A DNA stretch of 64,000 nucleotides from assembly GCF_027531025.1 (NCBI RefSeq), contig NZ_JAPZQX010000006.1, positions 124,001 through 188,000 of the forward strand, given 5' to 3'. The notes beneath the pieces were generated by a model. It ran no database searches, was not told the DNA's origin, and was given only the letters and a program-made list of their open reading frames with translations. Position numbers and translations under genes: made by a program. This document shows, piece after piece, positions 45,222-52,548 of this stretch. The first letter of the stretch is position 1. Each line of letters begins with the position of its first letter. This stretch comes from Novosphingobium sp. (GTDB taxonomy: Bacteria; Pseudomonadota; Alphaproteobacteria; Sphingomonadales; Sphingomonadaceae).

Positions 45222-46318
45222 ATCACCACCATCTCCGCCTTAAGCGCCCCGGCCTGCTTCAGCGCTTCGAGAATCGCAACGAGATCCGAAGGGCTGACGC
45301 CGAGCAGATTGAGCGCATCGACCACCTTGGCCAGCGAGGCGCCCGGGCGGAAGAGGGCAACGCGCTGGCCGCCCTCTTCCTCTGCGGAGAGCATGCTGTC
45401 TTCCTGGATTGCAGTCACGCCGCGGCTGAACGGGGCGGGCTGGACCACGGTCGGGCTTTCATCGACCCGCAGGGTCAGCTTGCCGTGGCTGATCGCGGCG
45501 GGCGACAGGCGCACCGCGCTGTTGATCACCACGGTGCCGGTGCGGCTGTTGACCACCACCCGCGCCGGGGTTTCCGCCGGGGTAACCTCGATCATCTCGA
45601 TCCCGGCCATCATGCTGGCGCGGGCATTGGCTTCGGCCGGCAAACGCAGGGCGAGGGTCACCCCGTCCTCGATGCTGGCCGCGCCGGGATAGCGTGCATT
45701 GACCGCATCGCGCACCCGCGCGGCGGTCAGGAAGTCGGCCTGGAACAGGTTCCAGCGCAGCACGTCGCCGGCATCGAACCCGGTGGCCACGGCGCGTTCC
45801 ACGCTGGCGCCATCGGCGATCCGGCCAACGGTCGGCACATTGACGGTCAGCTTCGATCCGTCCGCCCCGGAAATGCCGAGACCGCCGACTGCCAGGTTGC
45901 CCTGGGCCATGGCGTAGATCTGGCCATCGGCGCCATAAAGCGGCGCCATGATCAGGGCCCCGCCGCGCAAGGACTTGGCCTTGCCGATGGCCGAAACGGT
46001 CACGTCGATCCGCTGGCCCGGCTTGGCGAAGGGCGGCAGGTCGGCGGTGATCATCACGGCAGCGGCGTTCTTGAGCGCCGGGTTGACCCCGGCGGGCAGC
46101 TGCACGCCGACCCGGCCCGAAACGCCGCGCATGGCCTGGGTGACATATTCCAGGCTATCATCGCCGGTGCCGTTAAGGCCCACGACAATGCCATAGCCGG
46201 TCAGCTGGTTCGAGCGGACGCCCTGGAAGGCACCAAGGTCGCGCACGCGCTCGGCCTGGGCCGGGCCAGGCAGCGCGAAGGCCAGGGCAAGACCGATGAG
46301 GGTGATGAGGCGGATCAT
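45218..46318 (-). CDS. flgI: Flagellar P-ring protein FlgI
   Basis: 366 residues. A signal peptide (MIRLITLIGLALAFALPGPA, cleaved near AQA) is followed by the conserved ERVRDLGAFQGVRSNQLTGY, GLNGTGDD and VVNSRTGTVVINSAVRLSPA. The C-terminal part has DLVAILEALKQAGALKAEMV. It forms the periplasmic P ring around the rod. The start at 46318 excludes an unlikely Arg-rich upstream extension. Confidence 0.96.
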   Translation of the reverse strand: MIRLITLIGLALAFALPGPAQAERVRDLGAFQGVRSNQLTGYGIVVGLNGTGDDSLEYVTQAMRGVSGRVGVQLPAGVNPALKNAAAVMITADLPPFAKPGQRIDVTVSAIGKAKSLRGGALIMAPLYGADGQIYAMAQGNLAVGGLGISGADGSKLTVNVPTVGRIADGASVERAVATGFDAGDVLRWNLFQADFLTAARVRDAVNARYPGAASIEDGVTLALRLPAEANARASMMAGIEMIEVTPAETPARVVVNSRTGTVVINSAVRLSPAAISHGKLTLRVDESPTVVQPAPFSRGVTAIQEDSMLSAEEEGGQRVALFRPGASLAKVVDALNLLGVSPSDLVAILEALKQAGALKAEMVVI

Positions 46319-46329
46319 GACGGTCCTCC

Positions 46330-46980
46330 TCAGAACGGCGAAATGAAGTTGAAGAACTTGCTCAGCCAGCCTTCGCGGCTGGCCCGCTGGATCGCGCCGT
46401 TGCCGGCATATTCGATCCGGGCATCGGCCACGCGGGACGAGACGATCCGGCTTTCGGCATCGAGATCGGCCAGCCGCACGATTCCCGAAAACTGGATCCA
46501 CTCGTGGCCCTGGCTCAGCAACATGCGCTTTTCCCCGCGTACCAGCGCGGTTCCGTTGGGCCGCACTTCGGCAATGGTTACCGCCAGTTCGCCGGAAAGC
46601 GTGCTGGTCTGGCTGGCCGTGCCATCGCCCTTGAACGACGACTGGCTCGAAGCTTTAAGGGCATCGGGGTTCAAAAATGACAGCGGCCCCGCCGTAGGCG
46701 GGGTGATCGATGCCCCGCCGCCGCGCTGGGTCTTCGAACCGGCCGATTTCGCCGTGGTGGTGCTTTCCACCAGCAGGATGGTGACCGGATCGCCCACCGC
46801 GCGGGCGCGGTGGCCCTGGGTCAGCGCGGCATAGCCAGTGCTGGCGTTGAAAATCGCGCCATCTGCGGCCTTTGCCGCTGGCGGCGGGGCGGGCAGCGCG
46901 GCTTCGAAACCGGGCGCCGGCTTGGGCTTGGCGAGGGCGGGGGCGGCGAGTGCCGCCAGCAGCAGGCAAAGGCGTTTCAC
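46330..46980 (-). CDS. flgH: Flagellar L-ring protein FlgH, apparently not a lipoprotein
   Basis: 216 residues from a GTG at 46980, chosen for the GAGG six bases upstream; a GTG at 46992 overlapping flgG is the alternative. Core motifs are present: GDPVTILLVESTTTAKSAGS, SGELAVTIAEVRPNGTALVR, GIVRLADLDAES and GNGAIQRASREGWLSKFFNF. The N-terminus MKRLCLLLAALAAPALAKPK is a cleavable signal peptide with no lipobox Cys at the cleavage site, whereas FlgH is normally an outer-membrane lipoprotein. Confidence 0.92.
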   Translation of the reverse strand: MKRLCLLLAALAAPALAKPKPAPGFEAALPAPPPAAKAADGAIFNASTGYAALTQGHRARAVGDPVTILLVESTTTAKSAGSKTQRGGGASITPPTAGPLSFLNPDALKASSQSSFKGDGTASQTSTLSGELAVTIAEVRPNGTALVRGEKRMLLSQGHEWIQFSGIVRLADLDAESRIVSSRVADARIEYAGNGAIQRASREGWLSKFFNFISPF

Positions 46981-46988
46981 GGGCGGCC

Positions 46989-47777
46989 TCACAGCGTCTG
47001 GTTGGCGTTGCGCAGCATCTCGTCGACAGCGGAGATGAGCTTGGAATTGATCTCGTAGGCGCGCTGGGTCTCGATCATGTCGACCAGCTCCTCGACCACG
47101 TTGACGTTCGATCCTTCCAGCATGTTCTGGCGGATCTGGCCGCGGCCGCCATCGCCGGCCGCGCCCAGCTGGGCCGGGCCGCTGGCAGCGGTTTCGGACA
47201 GGAAGTTGTCACCCAGCGCCTGCAGGCCCGCCGGGTTGGCAAAGCTGGCGAGCGTGATCTGGCCCAGTTCGGTCGGCTCGCCCGATCCGGGCAGCAGCGC
47301 GGAAACCGTGCCGTCGGTGCCGATCGAGATGGCGCTGGCGCCTTCCGGGATGGCGATCGCGGGCTGCACGGCATAACCCTGCGCCGTCACCAGCGCGCCC
47401 TCGGCCGAACGGGTGAAATTGCCCGCCCGGGTATAGGCCAGTCGGCCGCCGGGCAGCTGGACCTGGAAATAGCCTTCGCCATCCAGCGCGAGGTCAAGCG
47501 GGTTGCCGGTGTTCGACAGGGTGCCTTGCGTGGTGATGCTGGTGGTCGATTGCAGGCTGACCCCGGTGCCCAGGTTGAGCCCCGTGGCATAGGCCGTCTC
47601 GGTCGAGCTCTGCTGCCCGGCGACGCGGTTTTCCTGGTAGGCCAGCGTGGCGAAATTGGCGCGGTCGCGCTTGAATCCGGTCGTGCCGATGTTCGCCAGG
47701 TTGTTGGCGATCACGCGCATCCGGGCATCCTGGGCTTCAAGTCCGGTGCGGGCGACATGGAGGGCGGAAGAGGGCAT
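46989..47777 (-). CDS. flgG: Distal rod protein FlgG
   Basis: 262 residues, standard length. MRVIANNLANIGTTGFKRDR and the C-terminal VVEELVDMIETQRAYEINSK are the flagellar rod signatures. LDLALDGEGYFQVQLPGG is the usual middle motif. It forms the distal rod between P/L rings and hook. It follows flgF by 40 nt. Confidence 0.97.
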   Translation of the reverse strand: MPSSALHVARTGLEAQDARMRVIANNLANIGTTGFKRDRANFATLAYQENRVAGQQSSTETAYATGLNLGTGVSLQSTTSITTQGTLSNTGNPLDLALDGEGYFQVQLPGGRLAYTRAGNFTRSAEGALVTAQGYAVQPAIAIPEGASAISIGTDGTVSALLPGSGEPTELGQITLASFANPAGLQALGDNFLSETAASGPAQLGAAGDGGRGQIRQNMLEGSNVNVVEELVDMIETQRAYEINSKLISAVDEMLRNANQTL

Positions 47778-47817
47778 GGGTTGGTCTCCGTGAAAATGGG
47801 CTTCAGGCGCGCCGGGC

Positions 47818-48558
47818 TCAGCCCAGCCGCATCAGGCTGGCGCCGCCCTCGTCGAGTTCCTTGGCGGTCGCGATCAGTTTGGTCCGCATGTCGAAGGCGC
47901 GCTGGGCCTCGACCATTTCGACCAGCACCTCGCTGGGCTTGACGTTCGATTGTTCGAGCGTGCCGATGGCCAGCCGCGCCTGGGCGTCAGCGGGCAGGAT
48001 TCCGCCGCCCGCGACCCGGAACAGGCCGTCCAGCCCCTTGACGGTCTCGCTGCCGGCGGGGCTGGCAAGCTTGAGCTGGGCGACCTGGGTGGCCGGGGCA
48101 TCGGGGCTGGCCGGATCGCGGGTCAGGACCGCGCCGTCCTCGGCAATCGTCACCGCCGTGCCCGGTGGCAGGCTGATCGGCCCGCCATCGCCCAGCACGG
48201 CAAAGCCTTCGCCATTGACCAGCAGCCCGGCCGGCGAAACCGACAGGTCGCCGCGCCGGGTATAGGCTTCGGTGCCATCCGGGGCCTGGACCGTGAGCAG
48301 CGCATCGCCCTGCATCGCCACGTCGAGCGGGCGACCGGTAGCCACCATCGTGCCCGGGGTCATGATCGCGCCGCGCACTTCCGCCATGGTCATGGCGCGG
48401 GCTTCCACGGCCGGGCCTTTCAGCGTCATGGCGCTGGCGCGCAGCACCTCGGCGCGAAAGCCGGTGGTCTGGGCATTGGCCATGTTGCTGGCGATCACCC
48501 GTTGCCGGGTCATCGCCGCGTTCATGCCGGTCACCGCGGTCCAGATCAGGCGGTCCAT
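47818..48558 (-). CDS. flgF: Proximal rod protein FlgF
   Basis: 246 residues. It has MTRQRVIASNMANAQTTGFR, LDVAMQGDALLTVQAPDGTE and the C-terminal VLVEMVEAQRAFDMRTKLI, matching FlgF. It builds the proximal rod. It lies 38 nt after flgE in the flgB operon. Confidence 0.94.
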   Translation of the reverse strand: MDRLIWTAVTGMNAAMTRQRVIASNMANAQTTGFRAEVLRASAMTLKGPAVEARAMTMAEVRGAIMTPGTMVATGRPLDVAMQGDALLTVQAPDGTEAYTRRGDLSVSPAGLLVNGEGFAVLGDGGPISLPPGTAVTIAEDGAVLTRDPASPDAPATQVAQLKLASPAGSETVKGLDGLFRVAGGGILPADAQARLAIGTLEQSNVKPSEVLVEMVEAQRAFDMRTKLIATAKELDEGGASLMRLG

Positions 48559-48596
48559 GGAAGTCTCCTAATTGGCCCGAACGAGCGGGTCGGGCC

Positions 48597-49406
48597 TTAG
48601 CTCCGCAGGTTGATGATCGTCTGCGACAGCTGGGTCGCGGTATCGATCGCCTTGGCATTGGCCTGGAAATAGCGCTGGGCAGTGATCAGCCCGACCATTT
48701 CCTCGGCAATGTCGACGTTCGAGCCCTCGAGGCTGCCCGACAGCATCGTGCCGAACTTGGCCGCGCCGGGCTGGCCATAGCTGGGCGGGCCGGAAATGCC
48801 GGTCGCCTGCCAATCCTGCCCGCCAAGCTGCAGCAGGCCGCTGGGGGCAACAAACCCGGCCAGGGCGATCTTGCCGACCGACTGGCTCGTGCCGTCCTCG
48901 AAGGCGGCCACGACCGAACCATCGACCTTGACCGTTACTGACAGAAGCTCGGCCCCGGCGGCATTGGTGGCCGGCACGGCGGCATCCTGCGGGGTGGTGC
49001 CGGTGACATTGCCGGCCGCATCCACCGGCAGCACTTGCAGGCGGTTGCCCTGGCCATCGGTGATGAAGCCGCCTTCCAGGTTGAAGTTGCCGTTGCGGGT
49101 GAAGAAGGTCTTGCCGGTCACGGGCGAAACCTTGGTGAAGAAGCCTTCGCCATTGATCGCCAGGTCCAGCGCCGCGCCGGTCTGCTGGGTCGGCCCCAGC
49201 GAGAAGTTCTGGTCGATCGACTGGACCGACGAGCCGATGCCCTTGACCAGCTTGGGGTTCGAGGCCGAGGTGCCCGACACGATGTCGGAGAAGTTTACCC
49301 GGCTTTTCTTGAACCCGGTGGTTTCGGCATTGGCCAGGTTGTTGGCGATCACCGACAGTCCCGTCTGGGCGTTCTTCAGCCCGTTGAGCGATGTGTAGAA
49401 GGACAT
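48597..49406 (-). CDS. flgE: Minimal flagellar hook protein FlgE
   Basis: 269 residues. The ends are hook-like: MSFYTSLNGLKNAQTGLSVI, NNLANAETTGFKKSRVNFSD, DLAINGEGFFTKVSPVTG, and the C-terminal LEGSNVDIAEEMVGLITAQR. It is much shorter than typical FlgE (about 400 residues) and close to FlgG in size, suggesting that the outer D2 domain is missing. Position between flgD and flgF supports FlgE. Confidence 0.88.
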   Translation of the reverse strand: MSFYTSLNGLKNAQTGLSVIANNLANAETTGFKKSRVNFSDIVSGTSASNPKLVKGIGSSVQSIDQNFSLGPTQQTGAALDLAINGEGFFTKVSPVTGKTFFTRNGNFNLEGGFITDGQGNRLQVLPVDAAGNVTGTTPQDAAVPATNAAGAELLSVTVKVDGSVVAAFEDGTSQSVGKIALAGFVAPSGLLQLGGQDWQATGISGPPSYGQPGAAKFGTMLSGSLEGSNVDIAEEMVGLITAQRYFQANAKAIDTATQLSQTIINLRS

Positions 49407-49411
49407 TGCAG

Positions 49412-49699
49412 TTACTCCTGAGTGACGGTTGGGGCGGCGTTGAGGGCACCTTGCGCGGCAATCACCTGGTCGAGCCGGGTGGCGATGTCCTTCAGCGTCG
49501 AATTGATCTGGTCGATCCCGGACAGCGAGGAGAACTGCGCCATCTGCGCGATCATCTCCTTGTTATCGACCGGATCGGTCGGATCCTGCTGCTTGAGCTG
49601 GGTGGTCAGCAGCCGGATGAAATCGGCCTGGCCCAGCGCCGGCATCTTCGGTGGGGCTGCTGGCGGCTTGTTCCCGCTGGCGGTTACGGCATCGACCAT
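49412..49699 (-). CDS. flgD: Minimal hook-cap protein FlgD
   Basis: 95 residues. It keeps only the N-terminal export and core region of FlgD (QADFIRLLTTQLKQQDPTDP, VDNKEMIAQMAQFSSLSGID) and one following helix. The Tudor-like and Fn3/Ig-like domains that make usual FlgD about 220 residues are absent. The reading frame ends normally 5 nt before flgE, with no sign of a frameshift. It would cap the growing hook. Confidence 0.9.
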   Translation of the reverse strand: MVDAVTASGNKPPAAPPKMPALGQADFIRLLTTQLKQQDPTDPVDNKEMIAQMAQFSSLSGIDQINSTLKDIATRLDQVIAAQGALNAAPTVTQE

Positions 49700-49718
49700 G
49701 GCATGATCCTTTCAGAAA

Positions 49719-50129
49719 TCATTTCATTCTAAGGGTTTCAAGCATCAGCTGCTTGGCGGTGGACAGCGCCTCGACCAGGTTCTGATACTGGCGCGAGGCG
49801 TCGAGCATCTCGACCATCTCGGCATTCTCATCGACCGGCGCGGTCCAGACATTGCCCTCGGCATCGGCCAGCGGGTGATCGGGCTGGTAGCTCTTCACCG
49901 GCGCGGCGTTTTCCCGCAGCATGCCACCCACGCGCACGGTGCTGAGGCCCGAGGCATTGTCGAGCTCGGCGGCGAAAACGGTGCGGATCGGGCGATAGGC
50001 CTCGGCCTCGCTGCCGGTCACGGTCCCGGCATTGGCCAGGTTCGAGGCGGCGGCGTTCATCCGCACCAGCTGGGCCGACATGGCACGCTGGGCGGCACCG
50101 AACAGGGTCAGCGGCTGGGCCATGGTCAT
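49719..50129 (-). CDS. flgC: Proximal rod protein FlgC
   Basis: 136 residues from the ATG at 50129, which overlaps the flgB stop; an in-frame ATG at 50123 is possible. It has QLVRMNAAASNLANAGTVTG, YRPIRTVFAAEL, and the C-terminal NAEMVEMLDASRQYQNLVEA typical of FlgC. Confidence 0.95.
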   Translation of the reverse strand: MTMAQPLTLFGAAQRAMSAQLVRMNAAASNLANAGTVTGSEAEAYRPIRTVFAAELDNASGLSTVRVGGMLRENAAPVKSYQPDHPLADAEGNVWTAPVDENAEMVEMLDASRQYQNLVEALSTAKQLMLETLRMK

Positions 50130-50473
50130 TCGCCCTTCAGCGCGCGGGTCAGCGTTTCGATCCGCCCGCGCAGGAAGCCCAGCGTGGCCTGGTAAGCCAC
50201 GGCGTTCTCGGCAAAGGCGGTCTGCTCGGTCGCCATCTCGACCGTGTTGCCATCAAGGCTGGGCATGACCGGCACGCGGTAGCGCGTCGCCTGGCTGACC
50301 GCGCCATCGGTGCCCAGCCCTTCATTGCTGGCCTTGAGCGCGGCGGCGAAATCGAGGTCGCGCGCCTTGTAGCCGGGGGTCGCCGCATTGGCGATGTTGC
50401 TGGTGATCATCGCCAGGCGCTGCGAGCGCAGCTCCAGGGCGGTGGCGTGAATTCCGAACAGGCCCGAAGTCAT
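50126..50473 (-). CDS. flgB: Proximal rod protein FlgB
   Basis: 115 residues starting at 50473 after AAAGGACT. Signatures are LRSQRLAMITSNIANAATPG, YKARDLDFAAAL and the C-terminal EQTAFAENAVAYQATLGFLR. It is the first gene of the 13-gene flgB-to-motB operon, downstream of a consensus sigma54 promoter. Confidence 0.95.
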   Translation of the reverse strand: MTSGLFGIHATALELRSQRLAMITSNIANAATPGYKARDLDFAAALKASNEGLGTDGAVSQATRYRVPVMPSLDGNTVEMATEQTAFAENAVAYQATLGFLRGRIETLTRALKGE

Positions 50474-50510
50474 GTGCGAGTCCTTTGCAACGAATGCGTG
50501 CCCGCCTTTT

Positions 50511-50526
50511 CGCAAGCACCGTGCCA
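50511..50526 (-). promoter_or_regulatory. Sigma54 promoter of the flgB operon
   Basis: TGGCACGGTGCTTGCG on the minus strand matches TGGCAC-N5-TTGC at every conserved base. Transcription would start near 50500, about 27 nt before the flgB ATG. Activator-type palindromes lie 45-90 bp upstream. Confidence 0.88.
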
Positions 50527-50569
50527 AATGCCGAAATGCCCGATTTGCGTGGGTCGCGACCCCGGCAAC

Positions 50570-50603
50570 CGGCAAGGTCTTGCCGCCATCCGGCAATCTG
50601 CCG
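50570..50603. promoter_or_regulatory. Activator-site pair between flgB and the MotA-like gene
   Basis: A perfect palindrome CGGCAA-GGTC-TTGCCG (50570-50585) is followed by a shorter one, CGGCA-ATC-TGCCG (50591-50603), centres about two helical turns apart. Placed upstream of both the flgB sigma54 promoter and the divergent operon. Proposed FlbD-like binding sites. Confidence 0.65.
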
Positions 50604-50611
50604 CCACCGGG

Positions 50612-50638
50612 TAAAGTGCGCCGGGCGGCAACCGTCCT
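50612..50638 (+). promoter_or_regulatory. Possible sigma28 promoter of the MotA-like/flgA genes
   Basis: TAAAGTGC, eleven bases, then ACCGTCCT: the -35 part matches the sigma28 consensus well, the -10 part only at the CCG core. Transcription would begin near 50649, just before the ribosome-binding site. Confidence 0.35.
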
Positions 50639-50661
50639 TCGCAGGCAAAGGAGCTTGCCCG

Positions 50662-51318
50662 ATGGACTTCGCGACGCTGATCGATGGACCTTCCGCGCTG
50701 ATCGTGGGCGGGGGCACGCTGTTCGCCACGGTGCTGCGCAGCGGCTGGCGGGATTGCCAGGTCACCCTGGCCAAGCTTGCCCAGCTTGGCCGCCGCCACT
50801 TCGATCTCGAACGGACCCGGGCCGAGCTGGCGCAGCAGGTCCAGGAAATCCACCGCGACGGCTTGCTGCGGGCCGTGCCGCATCATTCGGGCGATGCCGA
50901 ATTCGACGAGGTGGCCGATCGACTGATCGCGCGGCGCTCGGTCCCGGCGCTGCTGGCGGCCCATCGCGCTCACCGCGCCCGGCGGCTGGCCGAAAGCGAG
51001 CGCGCGGTGCGGACCCTGGCCCAGGCGGCAGAACTGGCGCCGGTCTTCGGCCTCGCGGGAACGCTTGTTTCGCTTAGTCAGCTGTCGACGACGGGGCTGG
51101 CGCAAGACGGCATCACCGGGGCGATCGCGATGGCGGTCACCACCACGCTTTATGGCCTGCTGGCCGCCAACCTCCTGCTCGCTCCGCTGGCCCGGATGGT
51201 GGAGCGCGCCGCCCAGGCCGAGGAGAGCCAGCGCCAGCAGCTGATCGACTGGCTGGCAACGCAGGTCGGCCCGGCCTGTGACGAGCTGCGCGCCGCCGGG
51301 CGCGGGCGGGCGGCATGA
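50662..51318 (+). CDS. MotA/TolQ/ExbB-like proton-channel protein, compact
   Basis: 218 residues from the ATG at 50662 after AAAGGAG. It begins directly with a MotA helix-2-like segment (DGPSALIVGGGTLFATVL, 8-25). Helices like MotA 3 (ELAPVFGLAGTLVSLSQL, 124-141) and 4 (AIAMAVTTTLYGLLAANLLL, 154-173) follow a long charged cytoplasmic loop (about 28-118). MotA helix 1 has no counterpart, and upstream DNA is regulatory, so this is not a start error. It is translationally coupled (ATGA) to the ExbD/MotB-like gene and then flgA. I infer a second stator-like or accessory proton channel tied to the flagellum; function unknown. Confidence 0.75.
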   Translation: MDFATLIDGPSALIVGGGTLFATVLRSGWRDCQVTLAKLAQLGRRHFDLERTRAELAQQVQEIHRDGLLRAVPHHSGDAEFDEVADRLIARRSVPALLAAHRAHRARRLAESERAVRTLAQAAELAPVFGLAGTLVSLSQLSTTGLAQDGITGAIAMAVTTTLYGLLAANLLLAPLARMVERAAQAEESQRQQLIDWLATQVGPACDELRAAGRGRAA

Positions 51319-51701
51319 TGGCCCGCGCCGGCAGCGGCTGGCAGACCGTGCTCGCCGACCTGTCGCTGATCCTGTTCATGGTCATGGCGGCGGCGGTGCA
51401 GCAAGCCCCGGCTGCGGCCAACCCGCCGACAATCGCGGCGTTGCCGACAACCGCCGAACCAGTGGCCGTATGGAGCGCTGCGCCGGGTGGCCCGGACCTG
51501 GGGCAATGGCTGGCGGACCAGCCCGCCGATCCGCGCCAGCGGCTGACCGTACTGGCCGATCCGGCCGCCGCGTCCGCAGCCGCCGCGCTGATCGCCGGGA
51601 TCGACCGGCCGGTGCGGGTGATCCTTGAGCCCGGCCTGCCGTTCCAGCCGCAGGCGACCCTGACTTACGACACTGCCCCCCAGGTGGAGGACCAACCATG
51701 A
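51315..51701 (+). CDS. ExbD/MotB-like single-TM protein without an OmpA domain
   Basis: 128 residues. One N-terminal membrane helix carries Asp15 (WQTVLADLSLILFMVMAAAV), resembling the proton-binding helix of MotB (Y/F-A-D-x) and ExbD. The remaining ~95 periplasmic residues have a Pro/Ala-rich linker and a small alpha/beta stretch (RLTVLADPAAASAAAALIAG), loosely like ExbD. There is no peptidoglycan-binding OmpA domain. It overlaps the MotA-like gene and flgA by 4 nt each. Partnership with the MotA-like protein is inferred from overlap and the Asp helix. Confidence 0.6.
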   Translation: MMARAGSGWQTVLADLSLILFMVMAAAVQQAPAAANPPTIAALPTTAEPVAVWSAAPGGPDLGQWLADQPADPRQRLTVLADPAAASAAAALIAGIDRPVRVILEPGLPFQPQATLTYDTAPQVEDQP

Positions 51702-52189
51702 AAGCCCTTGTTCCCCTTGCGCTGGCCCTGCTGGCCGCACCCGCCCTGGCCAATGCGCCAGTCGATCTGGCTGCGCTCGACCGGGCCGTGGCCACGTTCA
51801 CCGGTCTGCCAATCGGCCAGCCCGGTGGGGCCGCCGCGCCGCTCGACCGCCGGCTGCGGCTGGCCCGCTGCCCGGCAGAGCCGCTGCTGAGCTGGCACGG
51901 CACGCGGCGCGAGGCGGTGCAACTGCGCTGTCCGGTCGCGGGCGGCTGGACGCTCTATGTGCCGGTCATGGGCAATGGTGCCGGTCTGGCGCAGCCGCCG
52001 CTGGTCCAGCGGGGCGACGCGGTAAGCATTGTCGTTGCGGGCGATGGCTTCGCCCTGTCGCAACCCGGCGAGGCGCTTGAAGGCGGCGCGGGCGGCACCT
52101 GGATCAAGGTTCGCGGGCTGGCTCCCAAGGCCCCGGTCCTGCGCGGCCGGGTGCTGCGCCCCGGTGTGGTCGGCGTCGAATTGCCGTGA
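51698..52189 (+). CDS. flgA: Flagellar P-ring assembly chaperone FlgA
   Basis: 163 residues. Signal peptide (MKALVPLALALLAAPALANA), two Cys in the first half (RLARCPAEP, QLRCPVAGGW) and a C-terminal SAF/FlgA domain (PPLVQRGDAVSIVVAGDGFA, GRVLRPGVVGVELP). It assists FlgI polymerisation in the periplasm. It shares 4-nt overlaps with the preceding ExbD/MotB-like gene. Confidence 0.9.
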   Translation: MKALVPLALALLAAPALANAPVDLAALDRAVATFTGLPIGQPGGAAAPLDRRLRLARCPAEPLLSWHGTRREAVQLRCPVAGGWTLYVPVMGNGAGLAQPPLVQRGDAVSIVVAGDGFALSQPGEALEGGAGGTWIKVRGLAPKAPVLRGRVLRPGVVGVELP

Positions 52190-52191
52190 CC

Positions 52192-52207
52192 CGGCAAAAA
52201 ATTGCCG
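52192..52207. promoter_or_regulatory. CGGCAA-N4-TTGCCG palindrome upstream of flgM
   Basis: CGGCAA-AAAA-TTGCCG lies two bases after the flgA stop and 66 nt before the flgM ATG. Same motif as in fliK and upstream of flgB. No consensus sigma54 or sigma28 element was found between it and flgM. Confidence 0.6.
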
Positions 52208-52272
52208 CCGCACCCTTAATGAGCCCGATGATCTGCCGTTCTGACTGCCGATGACCAAGCCAGGAGCCGATC

Positions 52273-52548
52273 ATGCCTTCGATCGATCTTAACCCGATCC
52301 GCGCCGCCGCGCTCGATCCGCGTACCCCCCGGCCGGGTGCCGAGCGTCGCGCCGGGCCTGCCCAGGGTGCGCCAGCCGGCCCGGCAGTCGAACTGAGCGG
52401 TGCGGCCGATCCCGGCACTGCGCCGATCGACCACGAGCGGGTCAGCGAGATCCGCAAGGCGCTCGAACAGGGCCGTTATCCCGTCATTCCGATGCGCGTT
52501 GCCGATGCACTGATCGCCAGCGGCCTGCTTTTGAGGATTGAACAATGA
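52273..52548 (+). CDS. flgM: Anti-sigma28 factor FlgM
   Basis: 91 residues starting at 52273 after AGGAG. A Pro/Arg/Ala-rich disordered N-terminus is followed by the conserved C-terminal region DHERVSEIRKALEQGRYPVI and ADALIASGLLL, which binds FliA. FlgM is exported once the hook is complete, releasing FliA to transcribe fliC. It overlaps flgN by 4 nt. Confidence 0.9.
   Translation: MPSIDLNPIRAAALDPRTPRPGAERRAGPAQGAPAGPAVELSGAADPGTAPIDHERVSEIRKALEQGRYPVIPMRVADALIASGLLLRIEQ

Noticed and set aside
50570..50585. CGGCAA-N4-TTGCCG read as a sigma54 promoter (GG...GC)
   Set aside because: GG and GC are one base too close, and the exact dyad symmetry fits a protein-binding palindrome better.
52247..52254. 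GCCGATGA before flgM as a sigma28 -10 element
   Set aside because: No TAAAG-like -35 at the required distance upstream.
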